64,000 nucleotides of DNA from Siphonodentalium dalli (Eukaryota; Mollusca; Scaphopoda; Gadilida; Siphonodentaliidae): the NCBI GenBank assembly GCA_032622095.1, contig CP136061.1, positions 215,540,373 to 215,604,372 on the forward strand, given 5' to 3'. Every line of letters begins with the position of its first letter. The first letter of the stretch is position 1. A program made the translations under genes and the position numbers. The notes beneath the pieces were generated by a model. That model was not told where the DNA came from, ran no database searches, and was given only the letters and a program-made list of their open reading frames with translations. This document shows positions 12,646-24,289 of the stretch, in pieces.

Positions 12646-12864
12646 ACTGGATATGCACTGAAATGTCAGCGTGTCACCACAGTAGAGGAGACAGCCAACG
12701 ACCTGTACGCAACCAGCGACATACCATCATCCAACGAAATACCAGCTGCCAGCTTCGACATTGAAATGACGACGGTCAACAGCCAAACCACCGACACATC
12801 AGCCGCTAACTTCGACATTGAAATGACCGACGACAATATCACCGATCACTCCACATTCCATAAG
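12646..12864 (+). CDS. Candidate upstream exon of MULE-derived gene
   Basis: An open stretch follows an acceptor-like ttatttatag and ends at cataag|gtaatt, a plausible donor. It reads TGYALKCQRVTTVEETAND and contains an internal repeat (SFDIEM and NFDIEM). The sequence is Thr/Asp/Ser-rich and polar, as in low-complexity regions of MULE proteins, and holds no recognised domain. Splicing from 12864 to 13083 leaves the next exon one reading phase out, so either the splice sites differ or the copy is damaged. Confidence 0.35.
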
Positions 12865-13014
12865 GTAATTACAATATTAATATATATTATCAATTTATCA
12901 CACCTCGTAGAATGGATAACTCGAGATATTATAGTTGAAAATCATAAAATAATTTTACTTTTATTATAAAATTATGAAAAATTACGGTAAATAGTTGAAA
13001 ATCATAAATCTTTA

Positions 13015-13548
13015 ATGTTTAACTTTATTCTAATGATATTGTTGACATTTATATATATGTATGTTTTAATCTTTCGTTACAGACAACTCAGGAAGCTCTT
13101 TGCACTGCCGCTAATTCCTACAGAACACATTGAGCCTGCCTTCTCGAAATTGCGCGACCATCCTGCAGTCAACCGTCCTGATATTCAGTTGCTGTTTACC
13201 TATGTAGAACATCAATGGATTGATTCAACGACATTTCCAATCTCAACATGGTGTGTGTTCGGAAGATCGATACGAACAAACAACGACACGGAAGGGTGGC
13301 ATCGTCGGATCCAGTATAAAAACAGACAGACAAACATTCCGTTTTATCGGTTGATTCCGATGCTAAGACGAGAAACCGCCGCGACGGATATAATACAATA
13401 CAGGCGAAATCAGGCCCAGCGTTTCTGCCTGTGGGCAAACTACGAGGGTGGAACCCTGAGAACCAGCAGCTTGCTGAAATCCTGCGCGAAATTATTAGCT
13501 CCCATCCCAAAGAAAACCACCGAAGCTGCCGAAGTCACAGAAGACTGA
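13015..13548 (+). CDS. MULE transposase C-terminal fragment
   Basis: The open frame from 13015 becomes transposase-like at RQLRKLFALPLIP (an acceptor tttcgttacag precedes it at 13082). It continues through HIEPAFSKL, LFTYVEHQWID, WCVFGRSIRTNNDTEGWHRR and NIPFYRLIPMLRRE. The 'R.NN..EGWH' block is a hallmark of the region after the catalytic core in MULE-domain proteins of invertebrates. The catalytic DDE residues would lie upstream and are not encoded here. The first ~22 residues (hydrophobic, before RQLRK) are probably intronic. It ends at a normal stop about 95 bp before the right TIR. Its position between long TIRs shows it is transposon cargo, not a host gene. Confidence 0.65.
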   Translation: MFNFILMILLTFIYMYVLIFRYRQLRKLFALPLIPTEHIEPAFSKLRDHPAVNRPDIQLLFTYVEHQWIDSTTFPISTWCVFGRSIRTNNDTEGWHRRIQYKNRQTNIPFYRLIPMLRRETAATDIIQYRRNQAQRFCLWANYEGGTLRTSSLLKSCAKLLAPIPKKTTEAAEVTED

Positions 13549-13643
13549 TTGAGCACTCACACTTGTGTCATTCATTCATTTACATTTATTGTTAATTAAT
13601 ACTGTTATTCATGTATGACTTTTATTACATTATAATAATAAAA

Positions 13644-13789
13644 CTTGAAAAAATTACGCTAGAATATTGTTTTTTCGATGGTACGAAACGACCAAAAAGA
13701 TTGGTACGAAACAACCAAAATAATGGTACGAATCGACCAGAATGTACGAAACGTCTTTGTACGAAACGACCAAGGTACGAAACGTCTAG
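13644..13789 (-). repeat. Right TIR of the Mutator-like element
   Basis: Inverse of the left TIR: cttgaaaaaattacgctag on the inner side, then iterated ggtacgaaac.acc units ending cgaaacgtctag. It is slightly shorter and rearranged in the outermost units. Confidence 0.85.
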
Positions 13790-13797
13790 AACTTAAG

Positions 13798-13842
13798 CCG
13801 TACTACTACTACTAGTAGTAGTAGTAGTACTAGTAGTAGTAT
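13798..13842. repeat. (TAC)n/(TAG)n microsatellite
   Basis: Alternating tac and tag triplets (tactactactactagtag and so on) form a self-complementary simple repeat immediately outside the Mutator-like element. Confidence 0.9.
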
Positions 13843-14591
13843 GTCTAAATTCCACTTGTTGCAATGATATTCTTGATATATAAATATATATCTCATAATC
13901 ATATATTATATATATATTTCTTTATTTGTATTTACTGTCATCTTGTCAAAATCCTGTAGTTCTATATGGTAAATACTAAATATTATTGTTCGTTAGAAGT
14001 AGAAAGTACGGTACGAAAAACCCAAGGTACGATTTTGTTCATGCAAAAAAACACGGACGCATGTATACAACGAAACTCCGACAACGAAAACGTCTGAAAA
14101 TATGAACAACATTATTGAGTATCTGGATACATATGATAGAAATGAATACAGTGCAAGGTGATGTTCGATTAAATTAACTTGACGCTATTTCGATATCAGG
14201 AGAAACTCTCGGAAATAAGTCTTTACCTTCACTCAAATTATTTCTAACCTAGCTAAAATTATCAACCAATCAAATCTCCGTATTTCTGTAGCCGTGTTCG
14301 AGCTTCACTGGCTCCCCAAATTTATTCAGGAACTTAGCACTGCGCATACCGGATTTTTAGTAAATTTAGTTATTTCGCGTGTAACCTTGTTTAACCGGGA
14401 TAGAATTTGTTTTTCTTCGACACGCTAAAAACACAGGCCTCAGAACAAAAATTGACCCACGGGCCCGCCCCAGTAATACTTAATCATATTTTGTCGCTAA
14501 AAAGTGGTGTATTTAAAAAAAAAAGAAGCTGGAGAGACCATTCTATCCTAACAAAGCCACGTGTTTGGAGCCACGTGCATGCATGCATTTA

Positions 14592-15694
14592 GGGGAGACC
14601 GGGGCATGTTGGAACGTGGGGTATATTGAAACACCCCACCTATCTTGTTAAAAAAATAAAACAGCATCTACAATTACCACTTATTTGTGGAAAACACCCT
14701 TGTATGCACAAATAACACAAAAAATTCTGACTATTCTCGGAATGGTGTAAGAGATATGCACAATAATCGTTCTTTGGGGGGTATCAAGTAATTTTTTCGA
14801 TTTTCAGGTTTCATCAATGTTCAAGATAAAATTTCGAGACGTAAAGGGTGTAAATTATGTCAGTTGATCCAGTTTCATTTCATTTCAGTCATAAACAAAA
14901 AAATATTACTGATTATATTATTAGTGTCATTTCAAAATCGTGCCATTAGACCCTTTTTCCACGTTTGGGGCATGTTGGAACACCACATTGTTTCACCATA
15001 GTGCGACTTACGGGAAAACCACATCAAAATTATACATTGAGCTAGTATAACTAACCATTATGGAGAAAATCAGATGGAATTATGGATGAATGCATCTCAG
15101 TTGCTTGCAACCATGCATGTCCTAAATATGATTTCAATACGTGTTCGTTGATGAATAATTATTTGTGTGGCAAATGGGGAGGTTTGTATCGATTGCACTA
15201 AACCCCCTTCCAAATTTTGCCTTGCTACGTCCCTCCTGTATGTGAAACGACGTTTCGTTGGATGTGTTGCGTTTTCCAATGATGACGATTTCTCGAACAT
15301 ACTTTATTTACCGGACCATGCAGCTATTATGTTTCATATATACTATAGCAATTTAATATAGTTCTTGGAATATATTAGTGGTTTTACCTCTATTATACAT
15401 TGATTTCATATGTATTCCTTATACGATCAGTGTTCTGACTTACCCCGGTCGATGTTCCAATTTGCCCCTGGCTTATGTCTGTCTGTCAAATTCAAACAAC
15501 CCGGGGCATGTTGGAACGAATTTATTTTCGACTTTTTCCATGTAAAAGCGAAATAGATCATGCATATTGATATGCCATATTTAAAGTCTTTGATATACTT
15601 TATAATAAAAGTTGAAAAAAGGAAGGGGCCCATGCTCACATTTCCCTGCATGTGTGATTGAATAAAAAACGTTCCAACATGCCCCGCTCTCCCC
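14592..15694. mobile_element. TA-flanked non-autonomous element with internal end-motif copies
   Basis: The ends are GGGGAGACCGGGGCATGTT and the inverse aacatgccccgctctcccc, each next to a TA (14590-14591 and 15695-15696). Extra copies of the end word ggggcatgttggaac occur inside, near 14967 and 15502, with an inverted degenerate copy near 15443. A related sequence at 42220-42229 (catgcatttactat) carries the uninterrupted site with a single TA, which supports both borders. The TA duplication fits Tc1/mariner-type mobility. No transposase frame was seen. Confidence 0.8.
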
Positions 15695-15697
15695 TAC

Positions 15698-16020
15698 TAT
15701 ATATGGGATATTAATTATAATGGTATAACATTTCCCAAAACGTGTAATTTATCAACATATTTTTCAACGAAATATGGCCGTATTAATTATCACTTTTCAA
15801 TAATCGATATCTGATCACTCTGAGCTTTGATGGGTGGGTTCCTTCACTCGAATAAAATATTTACCCCCCCCCCCCCCCGAAGCCAAAGAAATAGTAATTT
15901 GGGGGCGTTAATACGGATTATGCATCGTTAACTTTCATATTTTTTGCGTAAAAATTTAAAGATATATCAGGGACATTACACGTTTTGGGAAATGTTATAC
16001 CATTATAATTAATCTCCCAT
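15698..16020. repeat. Foldback repeat, ~50 bp arms
   Basis: The arms tatgggatattaattataa and the inverse ttataattaatctcccata extend through ggtataacatttcccaaaa and its inverse. The loop contains a C17 run and a copy of the 'ctttgatgggtgggttcc' repeat that also occurs near 30.2, 40.8 and 59.8 kb. This is probably a MITE inserted beside the previous element. Confidence 0.65.
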
Positions 16021-16321
16021 AGTAGGGGGAGCGGGGTAATATACTTCTTCCAGAACATTAAAAAACATTTCCAGTTTCTCATCGTATTTTTATTGATTTT
16101 ATGCCACAAAATAGTCGGAAAATTCAGGATAAAAGATAATATAAGATAAGATACGTTTTAATGGTCTTTAAGACACATATTTGTGTAGGACAACCTACAT
16201 GTATACATAAAAATGATCAGGAATACATGGTATATATGTGATATACATGTAACAAGTAACAGATTAACAGGAATTGTAAAGATGTAGAATATCAAATTAT
16301 TTGATTTATTGCTGGACATAA

Positions 16322-16378
16322 GTCACCTGCGGGAGGATGTGGTGTACCATATGGTACATTACCACTTCCGCAGATGAC
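16322..16378. repeat. 57 bp near-perfect hairpin
   Basis: The arms gtcacctgcgggagg and ccgcagatgac enclose a centre gtaccatatggtac. It is an isolated foldback. Confidence 0.6.
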
Positions 16379-17375
16379 GAATGTCCAACATGAGTATAGC
16401 ATTTATACAGGGTATGAGACTGTAAATGAGTTGTCCGGCACTAACAGGCGGCCAAAAAACATCGGGGATAGCATAAGAAAACAGTCCTAAGACCATTTAT
16501 TTCCATTATGGTCCCCAATGGATTCAAGCTACATGAGAGACCGGAACACACCCATATACGCTTCCTACCATCACAAACCACTGGATTAAAAAATATATTA
16601 TGTTTGATTTAACAAATGAAATGCATACGGTCAGTTTAAATTGAAGTCACGATAGGTGACAGTGAGCTAAACAGCAAGTATTCCACTAGAAGTTAAAAAA
16701 CACTGGAGAGATATATCGAATAAAATAGGAGAGAGGGTGTCTTTGACTACTGTGTAGATTCGGTGGATATCTGGTGGTAATAAGGCTAGCACCAACTTAT
16801 CGCAGTATACCATGGACAGTAAGGTGATGTTATTCCATTCGACATGGATGACACTGTGCGATCACGTACTACGACACCACAGTCAAAGGCTACCCTCACC
16901 CTTAACCCTTGTTATTAAATAAAAGGTATATACAAAGCAAACTCTCCTAGAAGTGTATCATGAAACTACACAATCACGTACCGGTATACTCTGTTAATAG
17001 TACTTATATAAATTCATCATACTTCTTTGTTTATATTGTTTCGTTATAACGAAATAAAACAAAATTCATTTGTCACCTCCCGCGTGCTCCCTGGATATCC
17101 GGGATTACTTATATTCAAATACTATAAGCCTATATGTTGCGGTTATACTAAAGAGAGGGGCGCACCACTATAGAAGTCCGGGTCTCCATTGGGGGGAGCA
17201 GTCTCCACCTTGTAATTTCCAACTGAACCCAAATTATGCATACTTCCATTGGCACCCTGCCCTAATTGGGCTGTGATTTGTTTCCAACTGGTAGCCCACA
17301 TGTCTGCATGATGGCGGTATAGGCTATTCTGATTTGACCAGTAGTCCGATTGACCATTGACTGAACAGGATCCAC
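16379..17375. other. No gene seen
   Basis: Ordinary AT-rich spacer. Short frames on both strands overlap and resemble nothing known. A GC-richer, non-repetitive patch at 17070-17375 leads into the next minisatellite. Confidence 0.4.
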
Positions 17376-17572
17376 TGGGCCGACCATGCATGCTTCAGCC
17401 CGGGATCCACTGGGCCGATCATGCTTCGGCCCGGGATCGACTGGGTCGACCATGCTTCGGCCCGTGATCCATTATGTCGACCATGCTTCGGCCCGGGATC
17501 CAGTGGGGCCGACCATGCATGCTTCAGCCCTAGATCCACTGGGCCGACCATGCTTCGACCTAGTGGGAGAAC
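17376..17572. repeat. GC-rich minisatellite, 30-34 bp units
   Basis: About six tandem units on the pattern gatccactgggccgaccatg followed by cttcggcccg. The outer copies have a 4 bp longer 'catgcatg' form. A lone degenerate unit (gggtcgaccatggttcggcc) lies near 17684. The overlapping open frames (ASARDPLG type) are repeat artefacts. Confidence 0.85.
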
Positions 17573-18347
17573 ATTTTGAGATCTGAACCTGAAAATTGCA
17601 ATAATGTAGCATCTAGTGGTATAACTTTCTTAAATTGATTAGTATTTTTTTATTGGCTAGGGGGTAGAGGGATCAGGACACAGGGTCGACCATGGTTCGG
17701 CCAGGTGTGAGAATTTTTTTTTTAATCTGAAAATGTCAATTGCGCAATCCTAGCATCCAGACAAATAAATAAATAAACATATAAATAAACAAGTAATACA
17801 TAATAATGCATCACATGAATAATGTAAACGACTAGCATATAATTAATTCAAATCATACGTGTGTGCGTTGTATATATATACGTTATACAAGTATATATAT
17901 ATATTATAGAAATGGCTGATTTAAGTTTCTATGAAACAGAGACTTTACTCAGATGTTGTTGTTGGTTTCTATACTCTCTGCCTCGTAAACTAAGGTCACA
18001 ATATTTCCAGTATATATAGAGTTCGAAATAACCGGCGAGGACTATATGTTACAGGTGGCAGATAAGCCAGAATGCAAGAATAGAACGCCCGTCATTGAGA
18101 TATTTTTGTACAGTTATACATGTATTTTATTTCAGTAATGCAGTCATCGTGTTTCCAACTAACGATAAACTGATACTGTCTTCCGATATTTGGGACAATA
18201 TTGAAATTAGAATGGGGTGTATATAAATGTCCTATATATATATATATATGTGTGAAAACTAGCGTAATAGTATTTTTCATTCCTCGTGTGGTTTTTGTTG
18301 GGGGATGGGGGGCATGTATAAATTTTGACTCATTTCTGGCTTAAAAC
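17573..18347. other. No gene seen
   Basis: Non-coding AT-rich spacer with TA-rich microsatellite patches at about 17869-17905 and 18233-18250. Confidence 0.4.
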
Positions 18348-18437
18348 CTTCGGAATAACGAACCTATATCTTCTGGATATAGGAACCTTCGGAATAACGA
18401 ATCTTCGGAATAGAGAACCTTCGGAATATAGGGAACC
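18348..18437. repeat. Short tandem repeat 'ccttcggaata'
   Basis: Four units on aaccttcggaataacgaa of uneven spacing (the first spacer holds ctatatcttctggatatag, itself a hairpin). Confidence 0.75.
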
Positions 18438-18636
18438 CTATATATACCCAAACATATCACCTTATAGTCATAATGACTATAGTTATATAAGATTTACAAT
18501 TAAGGGGCTTTTGTTTGTGATGCTCATTAATTGTACATAAGCGCATGCATTGCCATTGAGTCGCGGCCTTATTGGATCCATCCAATCCCGTTACGTGGTT
18601 TTCGTGATAAAGGTCAAAGTTCTGGTCCAGGGGTCA

Positions 18637-18660
18637 TATCTTATCTTATCTTATCTTATT
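18637..18660. repeat. (TTATC)n microsatellite
   Basis: Four to five perfect ttatc units. An inverse 'ataagataagata' patch occurs separately near 16138. Confidence 0.85.
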
Positions 18661-19242
18661 GTATAAATACCTCATATATATCAGGAGAACCGCCCATGGT
18701 GTACACGCCCACGCAGATGTATATATATATATTTTTTTATAGTATATAGTGTTATTCTGGGGAGGGCCATTAGTAGGTATTTTTTTCATATACACATAAC
18801 TGGAGGAGTATGTTACCACGCTTGCGAGCCTCACTGGGACTCAACTCGACATGCAGGCCTGACATTTTGACATTTATGTCTATATATACTTATATATTAT
18901 AAACATAACTCAAACTATAGATACATAATCTACAATGTACCAGAATCTTACGCCCGGAAGGGAGGAATTTATACAGGAATTTTGCCATTAACCCGCGAAT
19001 CCATTTCCCACAGTATAGGATACTTTAACTTGCACACATGGTTGCACATGGGACAGCCATTTACGTTACCACCCGACGGGGTGGCGTGATCAAACCAGTG
19101 TCATCCCTGTACACATAACCGAGTATCATTTCCATATATTGAAGTCATGAATATTGAAAAGCTCCATATATGGATTCCAAAATTGTACTAACATTCTGAT
19201 ATGTTGTTTGTATCTGTGCACACTCCACATTACTACAGTGTG

Positions 19243-19609
19243 CAGGGGCGCCGGAAGCATCCAAGGCAGGGGGCAGAGCCTACAAAAAGGGCACTTTTCC
19301 GCAAAAAAGGGCATTTTCTCCGCAAACTCGGGAAAATAACCATAAATTCATTGTGGCAAAAATCCCTATTTTAATGGTATTTTCGGTTTTTATGGCCGTT
19401 TTGTGATAAAATTGACAAAAAAATAATATTCCTTGTGAAATTTGTGGTATTTGGACCAAAAAAGTCACATTTTGCTATAAAAACACGAGATTAAACACAC
19501 AAAAAGCATTTTCTGTCTCCAGAAAAAGGGCAAGTCCTGCCCCCGCTCGCCCCCCTGGTCAAGGGCAGGGGGGTCAGCTGCCCCCTCTGCCCCTTTTCCG
19601 GCGCCCCTG
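19243..19609. mobile_element. hAT MITE, 367 bp, with perfect 8 bp target duplication
   Basis: The inverted ends are CAGGGGCGCCGGAA and TTCCGGCGCCCCTG. The 8 bp acagtgtg is present directly outside both (19235-19242 and 19610-19617), the classical hAT structure. The interior contains 'aaaaagggca' repeats and no coding sequence. Confidence 0.9.
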
Positions 19610-19676
19610 ACAGTGTGAGACTATATGAGTATGCAATAGCCATCCGTATGGATATTTTAGTAAAAGTAAAAAAAAA

Positions 19677-19838
19677 GTAATCAAAATGTGATCATGATTA
19701 CTGGTACATTTGAAAGTAATCGATTACGATTACTTGTAATCAAAAAATGTCATGATTACTGATTAAATGCGGGCGATTACTCCAAATTTTGTAATTGATT
19801 ACTTTGATTGCGATAACTGATTACGATTACCCCAACCC
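19677..19838. repeat. Degenerate 'gattact' repeat
   Basis: Many copies of gattac and gtaatc in both orientations (for example gtaatcgattacgattac), making a low-complexity, partly self-complementary patch. Confidence 0.7.
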
Positions 19839-20479
19839 TGATATGGAAATGCTACTCCAGATCCTTGACCTCTAGCACCAAAAACCACAGAATGGAGCTG
19901 GATGCATCCAAATATGGCCGCGAGTTAGTTATGCATGGTGTAACCAAGGAAGTATATTGTTTTTCTATCGGTGCCGTTTTCCGTTTATTTGGAAATGCTC
20001 AGAAACTAATGGCAGTAGGAACGCGAAATCTCTAGCGAATGTAGACATCTAACGTCTACAGACAATAAAGTTATCCGCATATCGGTCCAATGTTTCTTGA
20101 TGGAGTTATGGCCCTTTTACGATTATTTTTCACTATTATTATACTTAACCTAATTTTCAACGCCTTAATATCTGAAAGTACATTTGTATTAGGATTAGAA
20201 AACTCAAGGTTGGTATGTTGGGGTAAATGAGTTATATATATGCCTTTGGCGCATAACGAATATTGTCCGCGTTTACCCCGCGGAGTTATCTCCCTTTATA
20301 TGAAAAAATGTCATTTTATTATCTCGGAAATTATAAGGAGCAGAGCATCGAAAATTGGATAGTATGCACACCTCGATATGCCCTACTGCCCACGGGCATC
20401 AAAACTTGTGTCCGCGCTTTCCCTGAGGAGTTACCGCCCATAGTTTGGCAAACACTATTAGTGGGGCGGATAGATGACA

Positions 20480-20605
20480 AAATCGTGCATTTTATGGTAA
20501 AAGCACCAAACTTGGCACGCATGTACTACATATAAATTTAAGACATTTTGGATATCATGCCAAGCTGGAAAATGCCCATGGTTGCCATGGCAACCATTTT
20601 TTAAA
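20480..20605 (+). repeat. Dispersed repeat, copy 1 of an inverted pair
   Basis: Carries atcgtgcattttatggtaaa, gatatcatgccaagct and cccatggttgccatggcaac in this order. The same series occurs inverted at about 24088-24212. It is a repeat family of unknown type. 'ggcggccat' words recur around both copies and near 30600. Confidence 0.6.
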
Positions 20606-21402
20606 AAACATCTTTTTTTCTCGCAAATCCAACAAGTGTGCATCGTTTTGACTCAGTTTCTGATTTAAAAACAATGTTTTATGCATCTATTTGTGTTGGA
20701 AAGGGATTAGGCTGTATATCCATTGACCCATGTTTCCGTTATAGTTTGGTAGATTCAAAATGGTGGATAAAATGGCCGCCATTTGTTGGAAAATCCCTAT
20801 TATTGGCTATGTATATCAACATTTTACTGAGGCGTGTATGTATATTTATTGTTTATGAAAATGTACTTTGACAAGAAAATATAAACATTGATAAATCACT
20901 CTGTATATATATATATACCGGTATATATAACAACTTTAAGGATTGCAAACAAGTTATAGACTAGAAGATGGTGGATTGGCATATATATAATGCAGAAAAA
21001 ACAATTGTATGTACATATTGGTTGTATGTTTTGATTACTATACGTGATGGTTATAATGAAACGAGACGAATTTATATGATATCAAACTGTCTGAAAGTTG
21101 ATCATGACAATCTTCCGCCTCAACATTATGTCATATTATCATTTTAGCGAATGTGTGTGGACAATATCGACCATTGGTCTGGCAAATCACACTGCATGGC
21201 AACCGTTGCTATGGAGCTACCCGATTACATATTTGCAGCTATAATAACACTTTGGTCACAATTCGACAAGCTTCTAATCATGGTGGTATCATACGCGCAA
21301 CATACATGTACAACAATGTTAAAATATTTATGATATTTATAATAACTGTAGTTCTTCAAAATACAGGTAAGCAAATGTTTTTATTATGAGGATCGATGCG
21401 AA
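20606..21402. other. No gene seen
   Basis: AT-rich spacer. The open frames at 20638 and 21151 are unremarkable and lie partly in dispersed repeat ('aaaatggccgccatttg'). Confidence 0.4.
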
Positions 21403-21609
21403 TTATGTGCGACAAGGTATGATATATGAATTGTTTACATCGAACGAATGGCGTATCATTGATACTGTTGCGGCATCTTCTTGAAACAAAGGCAAGAGAT
21501 ATGAAGTCGTTCGCCCAGAGTCAGTGCCCAGATCTGGATGATGTGTATGATAGGCTGCCCATGATATGGCTTCATCAGTTCCAACCCCACCATTCACTGA
21601 CAGTGACAC
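21403..21609 (-). pseudogene. Coding remnant, 'SWAAYHTHHP...MIRHS' family
   Basis: The minus-strand frame reads EAISWAAYHTHHPDLG, then SYLLPLFQEDAATVSMIRHS. I recall a multicopy invertebrate protein family with the pattern 'WAA.H......LLPLF.E.A....MI.H', often found near transposons in corals and molluscs, whose function I cannot name. Only about 60 residues are present. The conserved continuation after MIRHS is missing and the frame stops at IPCRT. It is either one exon or, more likely, a broken fragment. Confidence 0.4.
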
Positions 21610-22624
21610 GTGTTTTAACCATCTGTAAAATATAGTTTAATAGTCTCAATATATATCAAATAACATGCCTACTAGAATTTACAATATAATCTTAACGGGC
21701 ATGGCTCATTCGAGCTTCCGAATTCTCTCTACGTAATTAGGAAGGAGGTATACGATATGTGGACAAATATACGAAATGTTGATAGGGCGGTTTCATGGGT
21801 GGACAAATAAAATAGTTTACATGCTCACAACCATTTTCCAGATTTTATAATTTTTTCGCATCAGGAATTAACGCGGAACGCAATTTTCTCTAATGGCTGT
21901 TTGTGTTTGGTAACCAGCCATCGTTCTCAAAGTTGTATGTTTTATGACTTCAATGCGTCATTCTGGGGCATATAATGATCGTAGAAAGTTAGTTCAAGTA
22001 TTTATCAATTATTTTGATACTGGGAAAAATTTGAAAGTGAATGTTATTAGATTTATTTTGGAGCTAAAACTTCTAAGTGGCATTAAAACTTACAATAGAC
22101 AATAATTTTTCAACTTTAGTCACACAGTGATGATCAGAGTACATTAATATATGAATAAAATAATACTATATAGACTTTATATGCATGGGAATGACCTGTT
22201 GAAATAACATAAATTATCACCTTGTGAAGAAAAAACCCGTGTCTCATGTTCCGACTGCATTTACCAATAATTAAGGAGCTATATTTTATATACTGTGACA
22301 GATGGGAACTCTATGTACCTGCTCATTTGGCAAATCAGTCGAATGTGAATCTTTAAGAAGTAAATTGTGGCAACCCACGGATTTTGGGAAACATTTTGCG
22401 TCTCCAGTCGCATCCATCCTTTGCCGTATTCACACCTGTGGAAGTAATTAAGACATTTCACTACAATGGATATAGCCAAGCTCTTGGAGATGATATTCCT
22501 GCAAATGTGCTTTTCAGAAAGAAAAATAAACCTTTACAAAATTCATGAACTGAACTCCGCTTGAACATAAACGGACACAATGCATTATGGCAGCATTCTT
22601 GTTACTATGTATTTCCCGTTAATA
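21610..22624. other. No gene seen
   Basis: AT-rich non-repetitive spacer; only short frames without recognisable content. Confidence 0.4.
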
Positions 22625-23240
22625 ATGAATTCACTTTCCCCACCCATAACACTATATGTCAAATAAAATTTGGGCAGCGTTCGCTTTCCTAGAATAATTT
22701 CACCACCCATAATACCATATGTCAAATAAAATTTGGGCAGCATTCTCTTTCCTAGGCGCTTGCCAGGAATAATTTCACCGCCCATAACACCATATGTCAA
22801 ATACAATTTGGGCAGCGTCCTCTTTCCTAGGCGCTTGTCTGGAATAATTTCACCACCCATAATACCATAGACCATATGTCAAATAAAATTTGGGCAGCGA
22901 TCTCTTTCCTAGGCGCTTGCCAGGAATATTTTCACCACCCATAACATCATATATGTCAAATACAATTTGGGCAGCGTTCTCTTTCCTAGGCGCTTGCCAT
23001 GAATAATTTCACCGCCCATAACACCATATGTCAAATACAATTTAGGCAGCGTCCTCTTTCCTAAGCGCTTGTCAGAAATAATTTCACCACCCATAATACC
23101 ATATACCATATGTCAAATAAAATTTGGGCAGCGATCTCTTTCCTAGGCGCTTGCCAGGAATAATTTCACCACCCATAACACCATATGTCAAATACAATTT
23201 GGGCAGCGTTCTCTTTCCTAGGCGCTTGCCAGGAAAACTT
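22625..23240. repeat. Minisatellite, 75-82 bp units, eight copies
   Basis: The word tttgggcagc recurs at about 22670, 22734, 22809, 22891, 22968, 23043, 23125 and 23200. The unit contains 'cacccataacaccatatgtc' and 'tttcctaggcgcttgccagg'. Spacing 82/77/75 followed by 82/75 shows a three-unit higher-order period of 234 bp. The first unit is shortened. Minus-strand frames (MGGEIIPGKRLGKR) are by-products. Confidence 0.9.
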
Positions 23241-24087
23241 GCCCCTATGCACCATAACAGTATTAACACATCAAAACAACTTTGAGCAGCATAATGTTCT
23301 TTATTATATGCACTCACAGAAAAGACCCCTAACTAACACTATACATAACATAATAATGTCAATGAAATGCCATATATTTACCTTAATAGTGTAGAGACAT
23401 GCCAATAACAACCCCATTTGATGTGAATGTGAAGACATGGACTATGTAGAACCGGTATACACGTTAGAACAATGGATTCTATTAGGAACCTTGGTATTGA
23501 CAAGAAACCACCAGTTAGTTGATGACATCATGACGTCAGCGACGTCATGGTGACAAGTATCAGATCAACTAAGATTCTGGGTTAGATTCAGGAGGCATAA
23601 CTCTCTTTTGGTTAATGTGATGAATTTCCATTTTGCATAAAACCGTTATATCGTATTGTATTGAGAAATATGTTTAATTGTCGAACATCAGTTGGAGATC
23701 TCATGAAGGAATATATTATCACATGAATAGGTCCTGAACAATGTTTAGAAAGCTACGAAATGTACTTACCCTTTTATCCGAACTGTGATACTTCAAAAAT
23801 TGTCACATTGTCTGAGAAAAAATAATTGTTGCAAGATTTCCGCTATGAACAAGTTTAATAAAACAAAACAAAAATATCTCTTGGCGGCCATCTTTTCTGT
23901 TTTGGCGGCCATTTTGTCCGCCATTTTTCACAAACAGTGGTAAAGCCAATGTGTTAATAACGCTCAACGTGCACACTTGGTTAAAACATGTAATTAAAGT
24001 AATATTGTATCTTCTAATGTGTTAAAAAGAAGTAAAACAAAGAAATTGCACTTCCACAAAAAGCAAATTTGGCATTTTTGGCGGCCA
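23241..24087. other. No gene seen
   Basis: Spacer with a small 'catgacgtcagcgacgtcatg' type palindrome near 23530 and 'ggcggccat' repeats near 23885-23925. Confidence 0.4.
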
Positions 24088-24212
24088 TGTTTTTCTGTGG
24101 TTACCATGGCAACCATGGGCCCTCCCTAGCTTGGCATGATATCCAAATCCACAAGATATCACCTCAGAATGTTGTATACAAAGTTTGTTGCTTTTACCAT
24201 AAAATGCACGAT
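24088..24212 (-). repeat. Dispersed repeat, copy 2 of an inverted pair
   Basis: Inverse of 20480-20605: ccatggcaaccatgggcc, agcttggcatgatatcc and ttttaccataaaatgcac in order. Confidence 0.6.
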
Positions 24213-24289
24213 TCACCCCTTTTTTGACACGGAGCCGCCCTACTATATACACCAGGATGAATAAACCTAGGTTTTTTTTTTTCATAAGT

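Larger units (their letters stand above)
12481..13789. mobile_element. Mutator-like element with ~147 bp terminal repeats
   Basis: Inverted terminal repeats at 12481-12627 and 13644-13789 bound a 1.3 kb element. Between them lies the C-terminal portion of a MULE transposase with a candidate intron. Long TIRs and MULE content fit the Mutator superfamily. The usual 9-11 bp target duplication was not found by eye. A weak outlying copy of the end motif (gtacggtacgaaaaaccc) lies near 14006. Only part of a transposase is encoded, so the copy is probably non-autonomous. Confidence 0.75.

Noticed and set aside
22585-23317. Three minus-strand frames with MGGEIIPGKRLGKR repeats
   Set aside because: Translation of a non-coding minisatellite whose unit lengths (75, 77, 82) do not keep frame.
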